Assembly (NCBI RefSeq): GCF_900104305.1 | Contig: NZ_FNJC01000001.1 | Location: forward strand, 434,001-498,000 | Source: Filomicrobium insigne | GTDB lineage: Bacteria > Pseudomonadota > Alphaproteobacteria > Rhizobiales > Hyphomicrobiaceae | DNA: 64,000 nt | Reading direction: 5' to 3' | Shown: one piece after another, positions 54,276 to 63,211 of the stretch | How the letters are laid out: each line of letters begins with the position of its first letter | Numbering within the stretch: the first letter of the stretch is position 1 | Position numbers and translations under genes: made by a program | The notes under the pieces: model-generated | What the model saw: the letters and a program-made list of their open reading frames with translations, nothing else | Database searches by the model: none | Told to the model about the DNA's origin: nothing

Positions 54276-56101
54276 CGCTTGCGTTCTTTCTGCTTCATGA
54301 TCCGCATCTCGCGATCATAAAGTAGCTCTCCGCCCGGAACACGCAGGTCCAATACAAGCTCCATCACGTGACGAGACGGTGGCGTGGTCGTAAGCGAGAC
54401 GACGACCATGGCGAGAACGCTAGAGGGCAGTGCGAAGACCGCAGCCAGGGCACTGGACACAGAAATCAGACCCGCTTCGCCCGCCAAAATAATCAACACG
54501 CCGACGGCGAAACCTGTGACGAGTCCGGCAAAGGCGCCGAACTCATTGATGCGCTTCCACCAGATCGACGCGATCAGAACCGGAAATGCGCTGGCTCCCG
54601 TTAGTGCGAGTGCCCACATCAAAAGCTTTAGAGCGTCGCTATTCGCAACAACCGCGACCACCCCGCCAAACGTCATGACCAAAGCCAACATGATGCGGCC
54701 CGCCCCAAGCCGAAAGGCATCGCCGGGCGGCTTCCAGCTGAGGCCGCTGACGATATCCTCCGACAGCAAGTTTGCCAGCGTTAGCGCTGTTGCTGTTGCG
54801 GCGGCGAATGCCGCAGCTACGATGCCCGCTGCAGCAAGATAGGCGAATACCATGGGCAAGCCGGCGGCCATCGGGAGGGCGAGAAGAATGCTGTCTCGAT
54901 CGAAGTTGACGCTTGTCATGGCCAGTTGAGTGCCGCGCGTGCTGATTTCGGCAAAGCCTTCCGCACTCAACGTCCGCAACCATTCGGGCGGGCTCGCTAG
55001 CGACGCCCCGGTGACATCAAGGAGGTAGTGCCGCATGAATACGGCAATGGTCGCGCACGTCAGCATGATGGCGCCGAAGAAGAATGTCGCCCAGCCGAGA
55101 GATTTCCGCGCTTCGTAGACACCCGGCGCTGTTGCCATGCGCGGCAACAGCCACGGCGCCGCCGCGACGCCCGCCATCGTGGTCAGGGTTGCCAGCACGA
55201 ACGCCAGCGGAGATATGGCTCCGAACGGCTCCGAAAATCGTTTTGCAATCGGCTGCATCGCATCGGGCGGAAGGTTCAGGGTCAAGAACGACTGAGCGAC
55301 AATTGGCAGCCCCTGGATGGCCTCTACGCGCCCCACCCCTCGGATCACCGGCCCGTGACTCAACTGGGGTAAAGGCAGGTAGCCAAGCAACACGGCGATA
55401 ATGGCCACAGGTACGAACAGCGCTGCGCCGGCCACAATGGCAGTCGCGACATTGCTCCAGGTGAGCGAACGCATACCTCCCAGCACGAGCCCGATAAAAA
55501 CGGCGAGTACCATTACAAGCATCGCGAGAGTTTGGCCTCCCCCCGAAAGCCACGCGACGGCCCGCGATCCCATACTCAGTTCGGCAGCAAACATCAGGAG
55601 CGTCGGAACGGCCAACAGGGCCGCCGACACAATGCGCAACATGCGGCTGTCGAAGCGTCGACCGAGGTATGTGGGAATCGTGAAGGTACCGAACTTACGG
55701 AGAAACGGCGCCAACAGCACGGCGGTAACCACAAATCCCGCGATCGCCCCGTTGATTATCCAGAGGCCATCGTACCCGATGATGAAAAGCACACCGGTCA
55801 AGCAGGCTATACCCGTTGCCCCGAACGTAGAGATCGCCAGACCAATTCCACAGTACACGGCCGGCACACGGCGTCCTGAAGCGAAATATTCCAAGGGATC
55901 GCGCGTAAAGCTGAGCAAACCGATGCCGACAACCATTGTCAGCATACCGAAGAGCAGCGCAGCTCGCGTCAATCCATCGTCGGCGCCAAGCTGCTCGAGC
56001 ATCAGCAGCATCAGAACCAGAGCGGCAAAAGCGCTCGCGAAGATGGCGAAGTACGTCCCGAGGCGGGGGTTTATGAGGCGTGCACGCGGTGTGAAGCTCA
56101 T
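54269..56101 (-). CDS. SLC5-family sodium:solute symporter (ActP/VC2705-like)
   Basis: About 610 residues with around 13 membrane helices, including the family segment ASGRRVPAVYCGIGLAISTFGATG. Relatives take up acetate and other short carboxylates. It is encoded 66 bp after a DUF4212 small subunit, which marks the VC2705/DUF4212 two-subunit type. The ATG 56101 is preferred over a TTG at 56107. The adjacent divergent regulator and symporter-like kinase genes suggest acetate or similar substrate control. Confidence 0.9.
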   Translation of the reverse strand: MSFTPRARLINPRLGTYFAIFASAFAALVLMLLMLEQLGADDGLTRAALLFGMLTMVVGIGLLSFTRDPLEYFASGRRVPAVYCGIGLAISTFGATGIACLTGVLFIIGYDGLWIINGAIAGFVVTAVLLAPFLRKFGTFTIPTYLGRRFDSRMLRIVSAALLAVPTLLMFAAELSMGSRAVAWLSGGGQTLAMLVMVLAVFIGLVLGGMRSLTWSNVATAIVAGAALFVPVAIIAVLLGYLPLPQLSHGPVIRGVGRVEAIQGLPIVAQSFLTLNLPPDAMQPIAKRFSEPFGAISPLAFVLATLTTMAGVAAAPWLLPRMATAPGVYEARKSLGWATFFFGAIMLTCATIAVFMRHYLLDVTGASLASPPEWLRTLSAEGFAEISTRGTQLAMTSVNFDRDSILLALPMAAGLPMVFAYLAAAGIVAAAFAAATATALTLANLLSEDIVSGLSWKPPGDAFRLGAGRIMLALVMTFGGVVAVVANSDALKLLMWALALTGASAFPVLIASIWWKRINEFGAFAGLVTGFAVGVLIILAGEAGLISVSSALAAVFALPSSVLAMVVVSLTTTPPSRHVMELVLDLRVPGGELLYDREMRIMKQKERKRH

Positions 56102-56167
56102 GGGCAACCCCGTGCGAAACTATAAAGTTGCTGCATCACCGCCGCGACGGCTGAATAAGGCTGCACG

Positions 56168-56428
56168 TCAGCTGTCCTCATGAGCGCCGTGCCAGTGGTC
56201 AATGGCGTCTTGTCGATTAACGAAGCTGGCAACAGTCACCAAAGCAATGACAACGAGCCCATGGGCTGTCAGGAAATATCCCAGTGGGAAACCAAGGAAT
56301 TTGTTGTGATTGAGCCCCTCGGCGTAAAGTGGAAGCACGATGATCACGAACAGGAACGGAACCAGGCTAGCCAGCATCTGCCATTTGGTATGGCGCCAGT
56401 ACGGCTTGCGTTCCTTACGTTCCATCAT
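56168..56428 (-). CDS. DUF4212 small symporter subunit
   Basis: 86 residues with two membrane helices (LASLVPFLFVIIVLPLYAEGL and GYFLTAHGLVVIALVTVASFV) around a short loop with NHNKFLGFPLG. This is the DUF4212 pattern found next to SLC5 symporters of the VC2705 type. First gene of the symporter operon. GAGAGGGG lies ahead of the ATG. Probably stabilises or completes the symporter. Confidence 0.87.
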   Translation of the reverse strand: MMERKERKPYWRHTKWQMLASLVPFLFVIIVLPLYAEGLNHNKFLGFPLGYFLTAHGLVVIALVTVASFVNRQDAIDHWHGAHEDS

Positions 56429-56702
56429 GGCTGTTCACCCCTCTCCCGTCTTTCAGTCATTAACCAGTCTACAGGAAAATCGAGGCAATGGACGCCCGGG
56501 GCCCGTCTATCGTGCGGCAGTCCCCACAAGATCGTTGCCTGATTTAACCCGTGCTTGCTTAATTAGCGGCATGTGTCAGATCTAAGACCAGAATGGAAAC
56601 TTCAGTTTGATCAAAGGCCAAGGCTGGCGGCTAGACCAAATAGCTGACCCGCCGACGATTGGTGTTTGCTCAAAATCGCTGCAGGTAGTATTTGAAATCC
56701 GC

Positions 56703-57359
56703 ATGTCAGCCTATAGCTTCATAATCGTTGACGATCATCCGCTGTTTCGGGGTGCGCTGCGCGAGTCGCTGAGCGCAGCCTTTAACTGTACAATCGACGA
56801 AGCGGGATCCCTCGACGAACTTAATATGCGCCTGATGCCCAATCGGGCGATCGACCTGATTTTGCTGGACCTTTCCATGCCTGGAGTTCAGGGGTTGTCC
56901 GGCCTTTTGTTCCTGAGGGCTCAATTCCCAGAGATACCGGTCGTTGTCTGTTCGGCCAGCGAAGAACCCACGACCATACGGCGCTGTATCGAGTTCGGTG
57001 CCTCGGGTTTCATTCCGAAATCACATTCGGCTGAAGCTATTCGCAAGGCCATCGGCCAAGTTTTGGGCGGTGAAATCTACATGCCCTCTGGCACAGATCT
57101 TTCCGTCGGGGCGGACGACGATACCTCAGAGCTTTCGGCGCGGCTTTCCACACTAACGCCGCAGCAGGTGCGCGTGTTGATGATGCTTGGCGAGGGACTG
57201 CTGAACAAGCAGATCGCTTATAAGCTTTCGGTGTCCGAAGCCACCATCAAGGCACACGTCTCGGCAATCCTACAGAAACTTGGCGTGGACAGCCGCACTC
57301 AAGCAGTGATCGCGATCAACAAGATCGACGACGGTTGGCGCCAGCCGGCGACCCGATAG
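56703..57359 (+). CDS. LuxR-family response regulator (CrbR-like)
   Basis: 218 residues. Receiver domain: FIIVDDHPLFRGAL, phospho-acceptor in LILLDLSMP, Thr/Ser in VVCSASEE and Lys in FIPKSHS. The LuxR helix-turn-helix follows (LTPQQVRVLMMLGEGLLNKQIAYKLSVSEATIKAHVSAIL). It is divergent from the symporter genes and converges on the kinase gene, 23 bp apart at the stops. The layout matches CrbS/CrbR, which controls acetate uptake and activation in Vibrio and Pseudomonas. ATG 56703 is the family start. Confidence 0.92.
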   Translation: MSAYSFIIVDDHPLFRGALRESLSAAFNCTIDEAGSLDELNMRLMPNRAIDLILLDLSMPGVQGLSGLLFLRAQFPEIPVVVCSASEEPTTIRRCIEFGASGFIPKSHSAEAIRKAIGQVLGGEIYMPSGTDLSVGADDDTSELSARLSTLTPQQVRVLMMLGEGLLNKQIAYKLSVSEATIKAHVSAILQKLGVDSRTQAVIAINKIDDGWRQPATR

Positions 57360-57382
57360 TTCGCCTTTCGCTCTCGGCTCTC

Positions 57383-60300
57383 TTACTGCGCCGCTGTTGG
57401 CGTCTGCATGAGCAGGCGAGTCATCAGTGCGCGCAGTGCCGCTGCTTTCAACGGCTTGCGCAGAATCGCGTGCCCCGCCTCGCGGACATGGCGTTCGACC
57501 TCTGCCGAGTGATCGGCAGTGATTATGACGGCTGGAATATCCACCTTCATCTTGTCCCGCACGGCCGCGATCGCAGCCAAGCCCGTGCCAAGATCCAGAT
57601 GGTAGTCGGCAAGGATCACGTCCGGCAAGGCCGGCATGGACGACGCGGCCTGAACAGATGTCGGGATGCTGGTCGCCGTGGTCACCTTGCACCCCCAACC
57701 TCCCAGCAGCGCTTCCATTCCTGCGAGGACCGCCGGCTCATTGTCGATGCACAGGACGTAACTTCCTTTAGGCGATCCCAGTTTGCGGGCTGGAACGACA
57801 GTCGTTCTCGTCTCTTTCACCGGCACCGCCAGCGGAACGACCACGGAGAACATTGACCCTTTGCCCGCTTCGGAATTCAGCTCTAACGGATGACCGAGCA
57901 TCAAGCAGATGCGTTCGACGATGGACAGGCCCAACCCGAGACCATGCTCGCGGCTGCCCGCGCCCTCGATGCGCTGGAACTCGTGGAAGATCAGGCGGCG
58001 TTTATCTTCCGGAATGCCCGGACCGGTATCGAGAACCTGCAAACTCACAACTTCACCACGCCGGCGCAGCCCCAAAACGACCTTACCCGTGCGCGTATAT
58101 TTCACGGCGTTTGAAACGAGATTCTGCAGGACGCGCCGCAGCAGGCGCCGGTCGGAGCGGACCCAAACGTTGGTCGGTAAAACCGTAAACGCCAGCCCTC
58201 GCTCGCGCGCGACAGGTTCGAACTCAAGCTTAAGCTGCTCGAAGATATCGGAGAGCGGGAAATCCGTAATGTCGACATCAACGCGACGCGCGTCCATTCG
58301 CGAGATCTCGATAAGGGTGGAGAAGATTTCCTCGACAGCATTCAGGGATGCATCAACGTTCCTCACAAGTTTCATTGACTGAGGATCGATAGAGCTTTCG
58401 GACAAACTCTGGACATAGAGGCGTGCCGCGTTCAGAGGCTGCATGATGTCGTGGCTTGCTGCCGCCAGGAAGCGCGTCTTGTCGAGATTGGCCTCGTCAG
58501 CCTTGGTCTTGGCCACCGCTAGAGCTGCGTTGACGTCCAGAAGCTCGGCTGTCCGTTCGCGCACGCGCCGTTCCAGGTTTTCGTTTGCGCGCGCCAACGC
58601 AGAGGCTGCGGCGATCCGATCCGTCACGTCGGAGTATGTCGTCACGATACCGCCCTGCGGCATCGTACTCGTGCGGATCTCGACGATGCGGCGCCCGCCA
58701 TCAACCTGCTCCTGGAAGGTTTCCCGGGTCACCGCCAGCCGAATGAGACGCTGGCTCACCAGATCCTTGACATTGCCTTGGCCGAAGTCTCCGCGCTCTG
58801 CCAGGACTTCCAGAATACGATCGAGGGGGATGCCGACCTGGGCAAGATCCGCGGGGAGATCCAACATCTCGCGGAATTGTCTGTTCCAGCAGATCAGACG
58901 CATATCCTTATCGAAGACGCTCAGCCCTTGGCGAACCTGGTCAATCGCGGATTGCAGCAGGTCACGGTTGTAGTGAAGCGCCTCGGAGGCATCATCAAGA
59001 AGACGCAACGCGTTCGGCCCAGTCGCATTCGCGCGCGCCAGGAGAAGCGCGAGCACAAGACGGGATGACGCCGCCCCGATGGAACTCGCAAGAAGCCGTT
59101 CGGCAAAACGCATAATCTGAATATCAGCCTTGGCCGACGGGATTAGCATCACGCCGTTTGCGGATGCATAGTCGCTAAACGAACGTACGGTACGTTCCTC
59201 TCCCAGATAGCGGGCGACCGTGGACTGGAGATCATCGATCGTGATGGGGGAGCGCCACATACGCAGCGACGGTGAAGAATGCAGCGTCGAACGAAATTGC
59301 TCGTCGCTTAGGAATTGCTGGGCCTGGATACGTTCGATCGGTGTGGGCGCGCGCACCAACGATACCATAACGTAAGCGATGATATTCGCGCCGATGCTCC
59401 ACAAAACGCCGTGTGTGAGCGGTTCGAACTCCAGAAAAAACAGTGCCTGCGGACGCAGGAACTTAAACCCGAACGGGCCATTCTCAACGATGCCGTGCGA
59501 GATCAGTCCAGCCTTCGCGACCCAAGGCAATAATAAGGTATAGCCCCAGACGAGAAAGCCGATAGAGATGCCGGCGAGAGCACCGCTACTGGTCCCTTTG
59601 CCCCAGAAAAGACCTCCGAAGAAAGCGGGCGCAAGTTGGGCAATGGCGGCAAATGACACCAGACCGATGGCGGCCAGCCCCTGAGATTCTCCGAGGGCGC
59701 TAAAGACGAGGTAGGCGAGAAAAAGGACGCCAACGATCGCGACGCGGCGGATCGTCAGCAACAGCCGCGCCATGTCTCCATGCGCAACGATATCCGCAAC
59801 GTGATACCTCACAAGCAGCGGAATGATGACGCCGTTCGACAACATGATCGCGAGCGCAATAGATTCGACGATGACCATCGCAGTTGCCGCCGATAGCCCG
59901 CCGATAAATGCTACCAGCGACATCCATTCCGCGCCGGCGCTCACTGGCAGCGTCAGCACATAAAAGTCAGGGTCGTTGCCCTGGGATCCGACAAACAACA
60001 ATCCGGCCGCTGCCAGTGGCACTACGAAAATATTGATGAGCACAAGATAGAGCGGGAACATCCAAGCCGCGCGGCGCAATTCGGACTCGGAGTTGTTCTC
60101 GACGATCGCGACATGGAATTGGCGCGGCAGGAGCACGATACATACCGCGCTTAGCAAACCGACCGTCAACCACGTGCCGCCATGAAATGACTGCCCGAAG
60201 ATCTTTGCTATTTCTTCATGCGCGGCAGCCTGAGCTAGCAGAGCTTGAGGTCCACCGGCCATCGCAAACGTGACAAAGAGACCGACCGCCAAGAACGCCG

Positions 60301-60922
60301 CCAGTTTCACGAGGGATTCGGTCGCAATCGCGAGGATCAAACCTTGCTGGTGTTCCGTCGCATCACCATGGCGGGTCCCGAACAAAATGGCGAATGCGGA
60401 CAGCGCCACCGTGATCAGGAACGCCGTGTCGTTGAAGATAGACCGCGGCAGATCTACCGGCAGCAGCGCGTGGTTGCCGATCAGCGTTTCCATCGTTACG
60501 GCGATCGCTTTAAGTTGTAGCGCGATGTAGGGGAGTGAACCGACCACGGCAACGACCGTGACAAGCGCGGCGACGGTCTGGCTCTTGCCGTATCGCGCGG
60601 CAATGAAGTCGGCGACCGACGTGATGTTCTGACCTTTAGCGACCCGGACGATGCGCATAAGCACAGGCAGGCCGAGGGTGAACATCAGGATGGGACCGAG
60701 ATACACCGGTATGAAATCGTAGCCGGTCCGCGCCGACAGACCAACGCTGCCGAAGTACGTCCACGACGTGCAGTAGACAGCGATCGAAAGCGAATAAATA
60801 AGTGGTCGCCCGCCGCTGCCGGGCGGAGAACGCAGCAGGACGCGGTCACCGATCCAGGCGATCACGAACAAGCCGCCGACGTAAGCCAGCGCAATAACGA
60901 TGAGCATCGTGGCATCAAGCAT
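57383..60922 (-). CDS. Symporter-fused hybrid sensor histidine kinase (CrbS-like)
   Basis: About 1,179 residues. The N-terminal ~500 residues form an SLC5-like membrane domain with some 13 helices, the presumed sensor or transporter of substrate. A PAS-like stretch follows (about 650-760). HisKA has His824 in AAASHDIMQPLNA, and the ATPase boxes are NLVSNAVKYT, LDTGPGIPED and HGLGLGLSIV. A C-terminal receiver has Asp1106 in LADYHLD and Lys in LRKP. This is the architecture of CrbS/ErcS-type kinases. ATG 60922 is preferred (MLDATMLIVIALAYVGG). The response regulator 56703-57359 is the likely partner. Confidence 0.93.
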   Translation of the reverse strand: MLDATMLIVIALAYVGGLFVIAWIGDRVLLRSPPGSGGRPLIYSLSIAVYCTSWTYFGSVGLSARTGYDFIPVYLGPILMFTLGLPVLMRIVRVAKGQNITSVADFIAARYGKSQTVAALVTVVAVVGSLPYIALQLKAIAVTMETLIGNHALLPVDLPRSIFNDTAFLITVALSAFAILFGTRHGDATEHQQGLILAIATESLVKLAAFLAVGLFVTFAMAGGPQALLAQAAAHEEIAKIFGQSFHGGTWLTVGLLSAVCIVLLPRQFHVAIVENNSESELRRAAWMFPLYLVLINIFVVPLAAAGLLFVGSQGNDPDFYVLTLPVSAGAEWMSLVAFIGGLSAATAMVIVESIALAIMLSNGVIIPLLVRYHVADIVAHGDMARLLLTIRRVAIVGVLFLAYLVFSALGESQGLAAIGLVSFAAIAQLAPAFFGGLFWGKGTSSGALAGISIGFLVWGYTLLLPWVAKAGLISHGIVENGPFGFKFLRPQALFFLEFEPLTHGVLWSIGANIIAYVMVSLVRAPTPIERIQAQQFLSDEQFRSTLHSSPSLRMWRSPITIDDLQSTVARYLGEERTVRSFSDYASANGVMLIPSAKADIQIMRFAERLLASSIGAASSRLVLALLLARANATGPNALRLLDDASEALHYNRDLLQSAIDQVRQGLSVFDKDMRLICWNRQFREMLDLPADLAQVGIPLDRILEVLAERGDFGQGNVKDLVSQRLIRLAVTRETFQEQVDGGRRIVEIRTSTMPQGGIVTTYSDVTDRIAAASALARANENLERRVRERTAELLDVNAALAVAKTKADEANLDKTRFLAAASHDIMQPLNAARLYVQSLSESSIDPQSMKLVRNVDASLNAVEEIFSTLIEISRMDARRVDVDITDFPLSDIFEQLKLEFEPVARERGLAFTVLPTNVWVRSDRRLLRRVLQNLVSNAVKYTRTGKVVLGLRRRGEVVSLQVLDTGPGIPEDKRRLIFHEFQRIEGAGSREHGLGLGLSIVERICLMLGHPLELNSEAGKGSMFSVVVPLAVPVKETRTTVVPARKLGSPKGSYVLCIDNEPAVLAGMEALLGGWGCKVTTATSIPTSVQAASSMPALPDVILADYHLDLGTGLAAIAAVRDKMKVDIPAVIITADHSAEVERHVREAGHAILRKPLKAAALRALMTRLLMQTPTAAQ

Positions 60923-61309
60923 CGACGGTCGAACACTCCGAAACGAAGAATACGCCGCTGGCGAAGTGGGCATCGAGTACCGGAGCGCCCTTGCAACATG
61001 CCAATTTCGCGAGACGGAAACCTACTTTGGCCAGCCTTGAGCGGATTTGTCCATAAGCTCCGACAGGCATGGTGTCGGTCTTGAATATGGCGCACAGGAA
61101 CTAAAGTACCGGCAGCGCTATTCTATGTCCGGCAAAGACCGCCGTAAAATGGGGAAAGCCCTCTAAGTGGCGCTTGTCTGGCACATCGCACCGTTGCTGG
61201 CACGTATGGCCTACCGTATAGATTAAATTCGGTTGTTCAGAGCGCTGACCACTCAAGATTTCCGCATTCTGAATGGCCCTCAGCGATGCGGCGAAGAGGA
61301 CTTTGAAAA
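60923..61309. other. Intergenic region between the kinase and mscL
   Basis: 387 bp with the divergent promoters of the kinase and mscL. I see no RNA gene, clear operator or repeat. Confidence 0.4.
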
Positions 61310-61720
61310 ATGGGAATTATCCAAGAATTTCGCGAATTCGCCATTAAGGGCAACATGATCGACATGGCCGTCGGCATCATCATCGGTGGCGCGTTCGGCA
61401 CGATCGTAACGTCTCTGGTTAACGATATCATTATGCCCCCGATCGGGCTCCTGCTCGGCGGTGTTGATTTTTCCGACATCAAGATTCCGCTTAAAGCCGC
61501 TGAAGCTGGAAGCGAACCGGTATCCATGAACATTGGGCTGTTCATCAACAATATGATCAGTTTTCTGATCGTGGCCTTCGCGGTGTTCATGCTTGTCAAA
61601 GCCGTCAATGAGCTGCGCAAGCGTTTCGAGAAGCAGCAGGAAGCCGCCCCGGCAGCTCCGACGGCAACGGAAGCGTTGCTGGCTGAAATTCGCGACGAAC
61701 TCCGTAAGAAAAACGCGTAA
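61310..61720 (+). CDS. mscL: Large-conductance mechanosensitive channel MscL
   Basis: 136 residues, the usual length. The N-terminal helix [20 protein letters not shown] and TM1 segment [25 protein letters not shown] are typical; TM2 is [19 protein letters not shown], and a charged C-terminal helix ([14 protein letters not shown]) ends the protein. It opens on membrane tension in osmotic downshock. It converges with the radical SAM gene, three bases apart. Confidence 0.97.
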   Translation: MGIIQEFREFAIKGNMIDMAVGIIIGGAFGTIVTSLVNDIIMPPIGLLLGGVDFSDIKIPLKAAEAGSEPVSMNIGLFINNMISFLIVAFAVFMLVKAVNELRKRFEKQQEAAPAAPTATEALLAEIRDELRKKNA

Positions 61721-61723
61721 AAA

Positions 61724-62725
61724 CTACGAGCAGCTGCCACCGCCGAGCACGCAGAATTCCGCGCAATGGCGGTGGCAGAGTTTGACCGCTCCGCTGTCAA
61801 ACATGCCGCCATCTGCCTTTCCGGCGTCGGCAAGAGTCGTTCCCATTTCAAACGCCGTATCATACGGCAGCAGCGTACAGGGCAACACAACGGGTGCGAC
61901 GGCGCCATTGCGCTTCACCACCATCCGCGAAGACGCGCACATCATTTCGTCCGGTGACTTGCCGAGAATGGACCAGCAACGGGTAGTGATTTCGGGAACT
62001 GTGTCGCTTCCCGCCATCTCGGGAAACAACATCAACTGGCCCGCGTCATCGGCATCGATCGACCAGCCACGCTCCTTGAACAATTGCGCGTAACCCTGAC
62101 GTGCCATGTCTGCGGTTTCGTGCCAACACGTTCGCCCGGCAATCGCCGTGCGGAAGCCGGACGCGCAGAGCCAGTCCAGGCCGAGAATGGCTGGCTGCCA
62201 TGTGTTCAATCCGCGCTCTTTCTCATGGTGAGCTTGCGTGTAGTGATCAAGGCTGACACGCAAACACAACCTGCTGCCAAAACGCCGATGGAGATCCATC
62301 AGCCCTTCCTTGATGCGGGGACGTTGCATCGGCGTCATCGCATTGGTCAGAACCAGGACGTCGAAGCCCATTGCGAGAGCTTCGCCCAGCATCGCCAGGA
62401 TTTCCGGATTCATGAACGGCTCACCGCCCGTGACGCCGATTTCACGTGTTCCGAGTTGCTTTGCCTCGTTCAAGAAGCTCGAGACTTCTGCCGCCGTCAG
62501 ATAGACCAGTGCATCGTTGGTCGGGCTCGATTCAATATAACAGTTGCGGCACGTGATGTTGCAGAGCGTGCCCGTATTGAACCAAAGCGTTTCAAGCTGC
62601 CTGAGTGCGACACGCGCGCGGGGTTCGCCGGTCGCGGTCACATCGGGATCGGTAAACTTGGCCAGTGGCTCCGTTGCCGATGGCGTAGCAAATGTCGTCG
62701 ACAAATTCGGCGTCCTCGTCGTCAT
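61724..62725 (-). CDS. Radical SAM protein with C-terminal Cys cluster
   Basis: About 333 residues. The SAM-binding [4Fe-4S] motif is CNITCRNCYIE (CxxxCxxC), and GVTGGEPFMNPEI gives the GGE motif. The C-terminal segment KLCHRHCAEFCVLGGGSCS carries four Cys, like a short SPASM-type auxiliary cluster. Such enzymes modify peptides or proteins, or act in cofactor assembly. No precursor peptide gene is next to it, so the substrate is unknown. ATG 62725 is preferred over TTG 62785. Confidence 0.85.
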   Translation of the reverse strand: MTTRTPNLSTTFATPSATEPLAKFTDPDVTATGEPRARVALRQLETLWFNTGTLCNITCRNCYIESSPTNDALVYLTAAEVSSFLNEAKQLGTREIGVTGGEPFMNPEILAMLGEALAMGFDVLVLTNAMTPMQRPRIKEGLMDLHRRFGSRLCLRVSLDHYTQAHHEKERGLNTWQPAILGLDWLCASGFRTAIAGRTCWHETADMARQGYAQLFKERGWSIDADDAGQLMLFPEMAGSDTVPEITTRCWSILGKSPDEMMCASSRMVVKRNGAVAPVVLPCTLLPYDTAFEMGTTLADAGKADGGMFDSGAVKLCHRHCAEFCVLGGGSCS

Positions 62726-62912
62726 CCGGGCGCGTTCCCACGTTGATCTGAGGGGCTCATCTGTGGGGTACGCAGTTGGGGACAACCTATCACGCCGTTC
62801 TGCCGGAACCTAAGTCACAAAAGCATCAGGGCGAAGTGAACTGCACCCGGCTGACTTGCAACGACCTCTTTTCCAGTTCGGGCCGGCGTGCTAGATCAAC
62901 GCTCTTGGCGAT

Positions 62913-62987
62913 GCGGGCGTAGTTCAGTGGTAGAACGACAGCTTCCCAAGCTGTATGTCGGGAGTTCGATTCTCCTCGCCCGCTCCA
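62913..62987 (+). tRNA. tRNA-Gly (anticodon CCC)
   Basis: A 75-nt cloverleaf: acceptor GCGGGCG pairs perfectly with CGCCCGC, followed by discriminator T and an encoded CCA. The anticodon loop TTCCCAA gives anticodon CCC. The T-arm GGGAG-TTCGATT-CTCCT is present. A short hairpin with a T-run follows. Confidence 0.95.
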
Positions 62988-62995
62988 TACTTTAG

Positions 62996-63013
62996 TGCTC
63001 TGCGAGCATTTTT
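62996..63013 (+). terminator. Short hairpin with T-run after tRNA-Gly
   Basis: TGCTC / GAGCA with a three-base loop, then TTTTT. The stem is only five pairs but stands 8 bp after the tRNA with a proper T-run, so it probably ends that transcript. Confidence 0.55.
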
Positions 63014-63211
63014 CAGCCGGTCGAAAATCAGACATAGCGCGAACGAACGGACAACGACACCAGGACGGTCCCGGAATAGTCCCGGAACGCTTTCTGGCTT
63101 CGTTATGCGTGTCTGCGAAGAGCCGCTGACGCGGATCGGAATCCGCATCAGCGTGGTGACCAGCTCATCGAGGTCTGGCGCAGCTCAAGTCATTGGCGGA
63201 GTTAGTCTCCG

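Noticed and set aside
62988-63211. Possible integration scar next to tRNA-Gly with a repeated GTCCCGGAA
   Set aside because: No integrase, no copy of the tRNA 3' end and no foreign genes are visible, so an attachment site cannot be supported.
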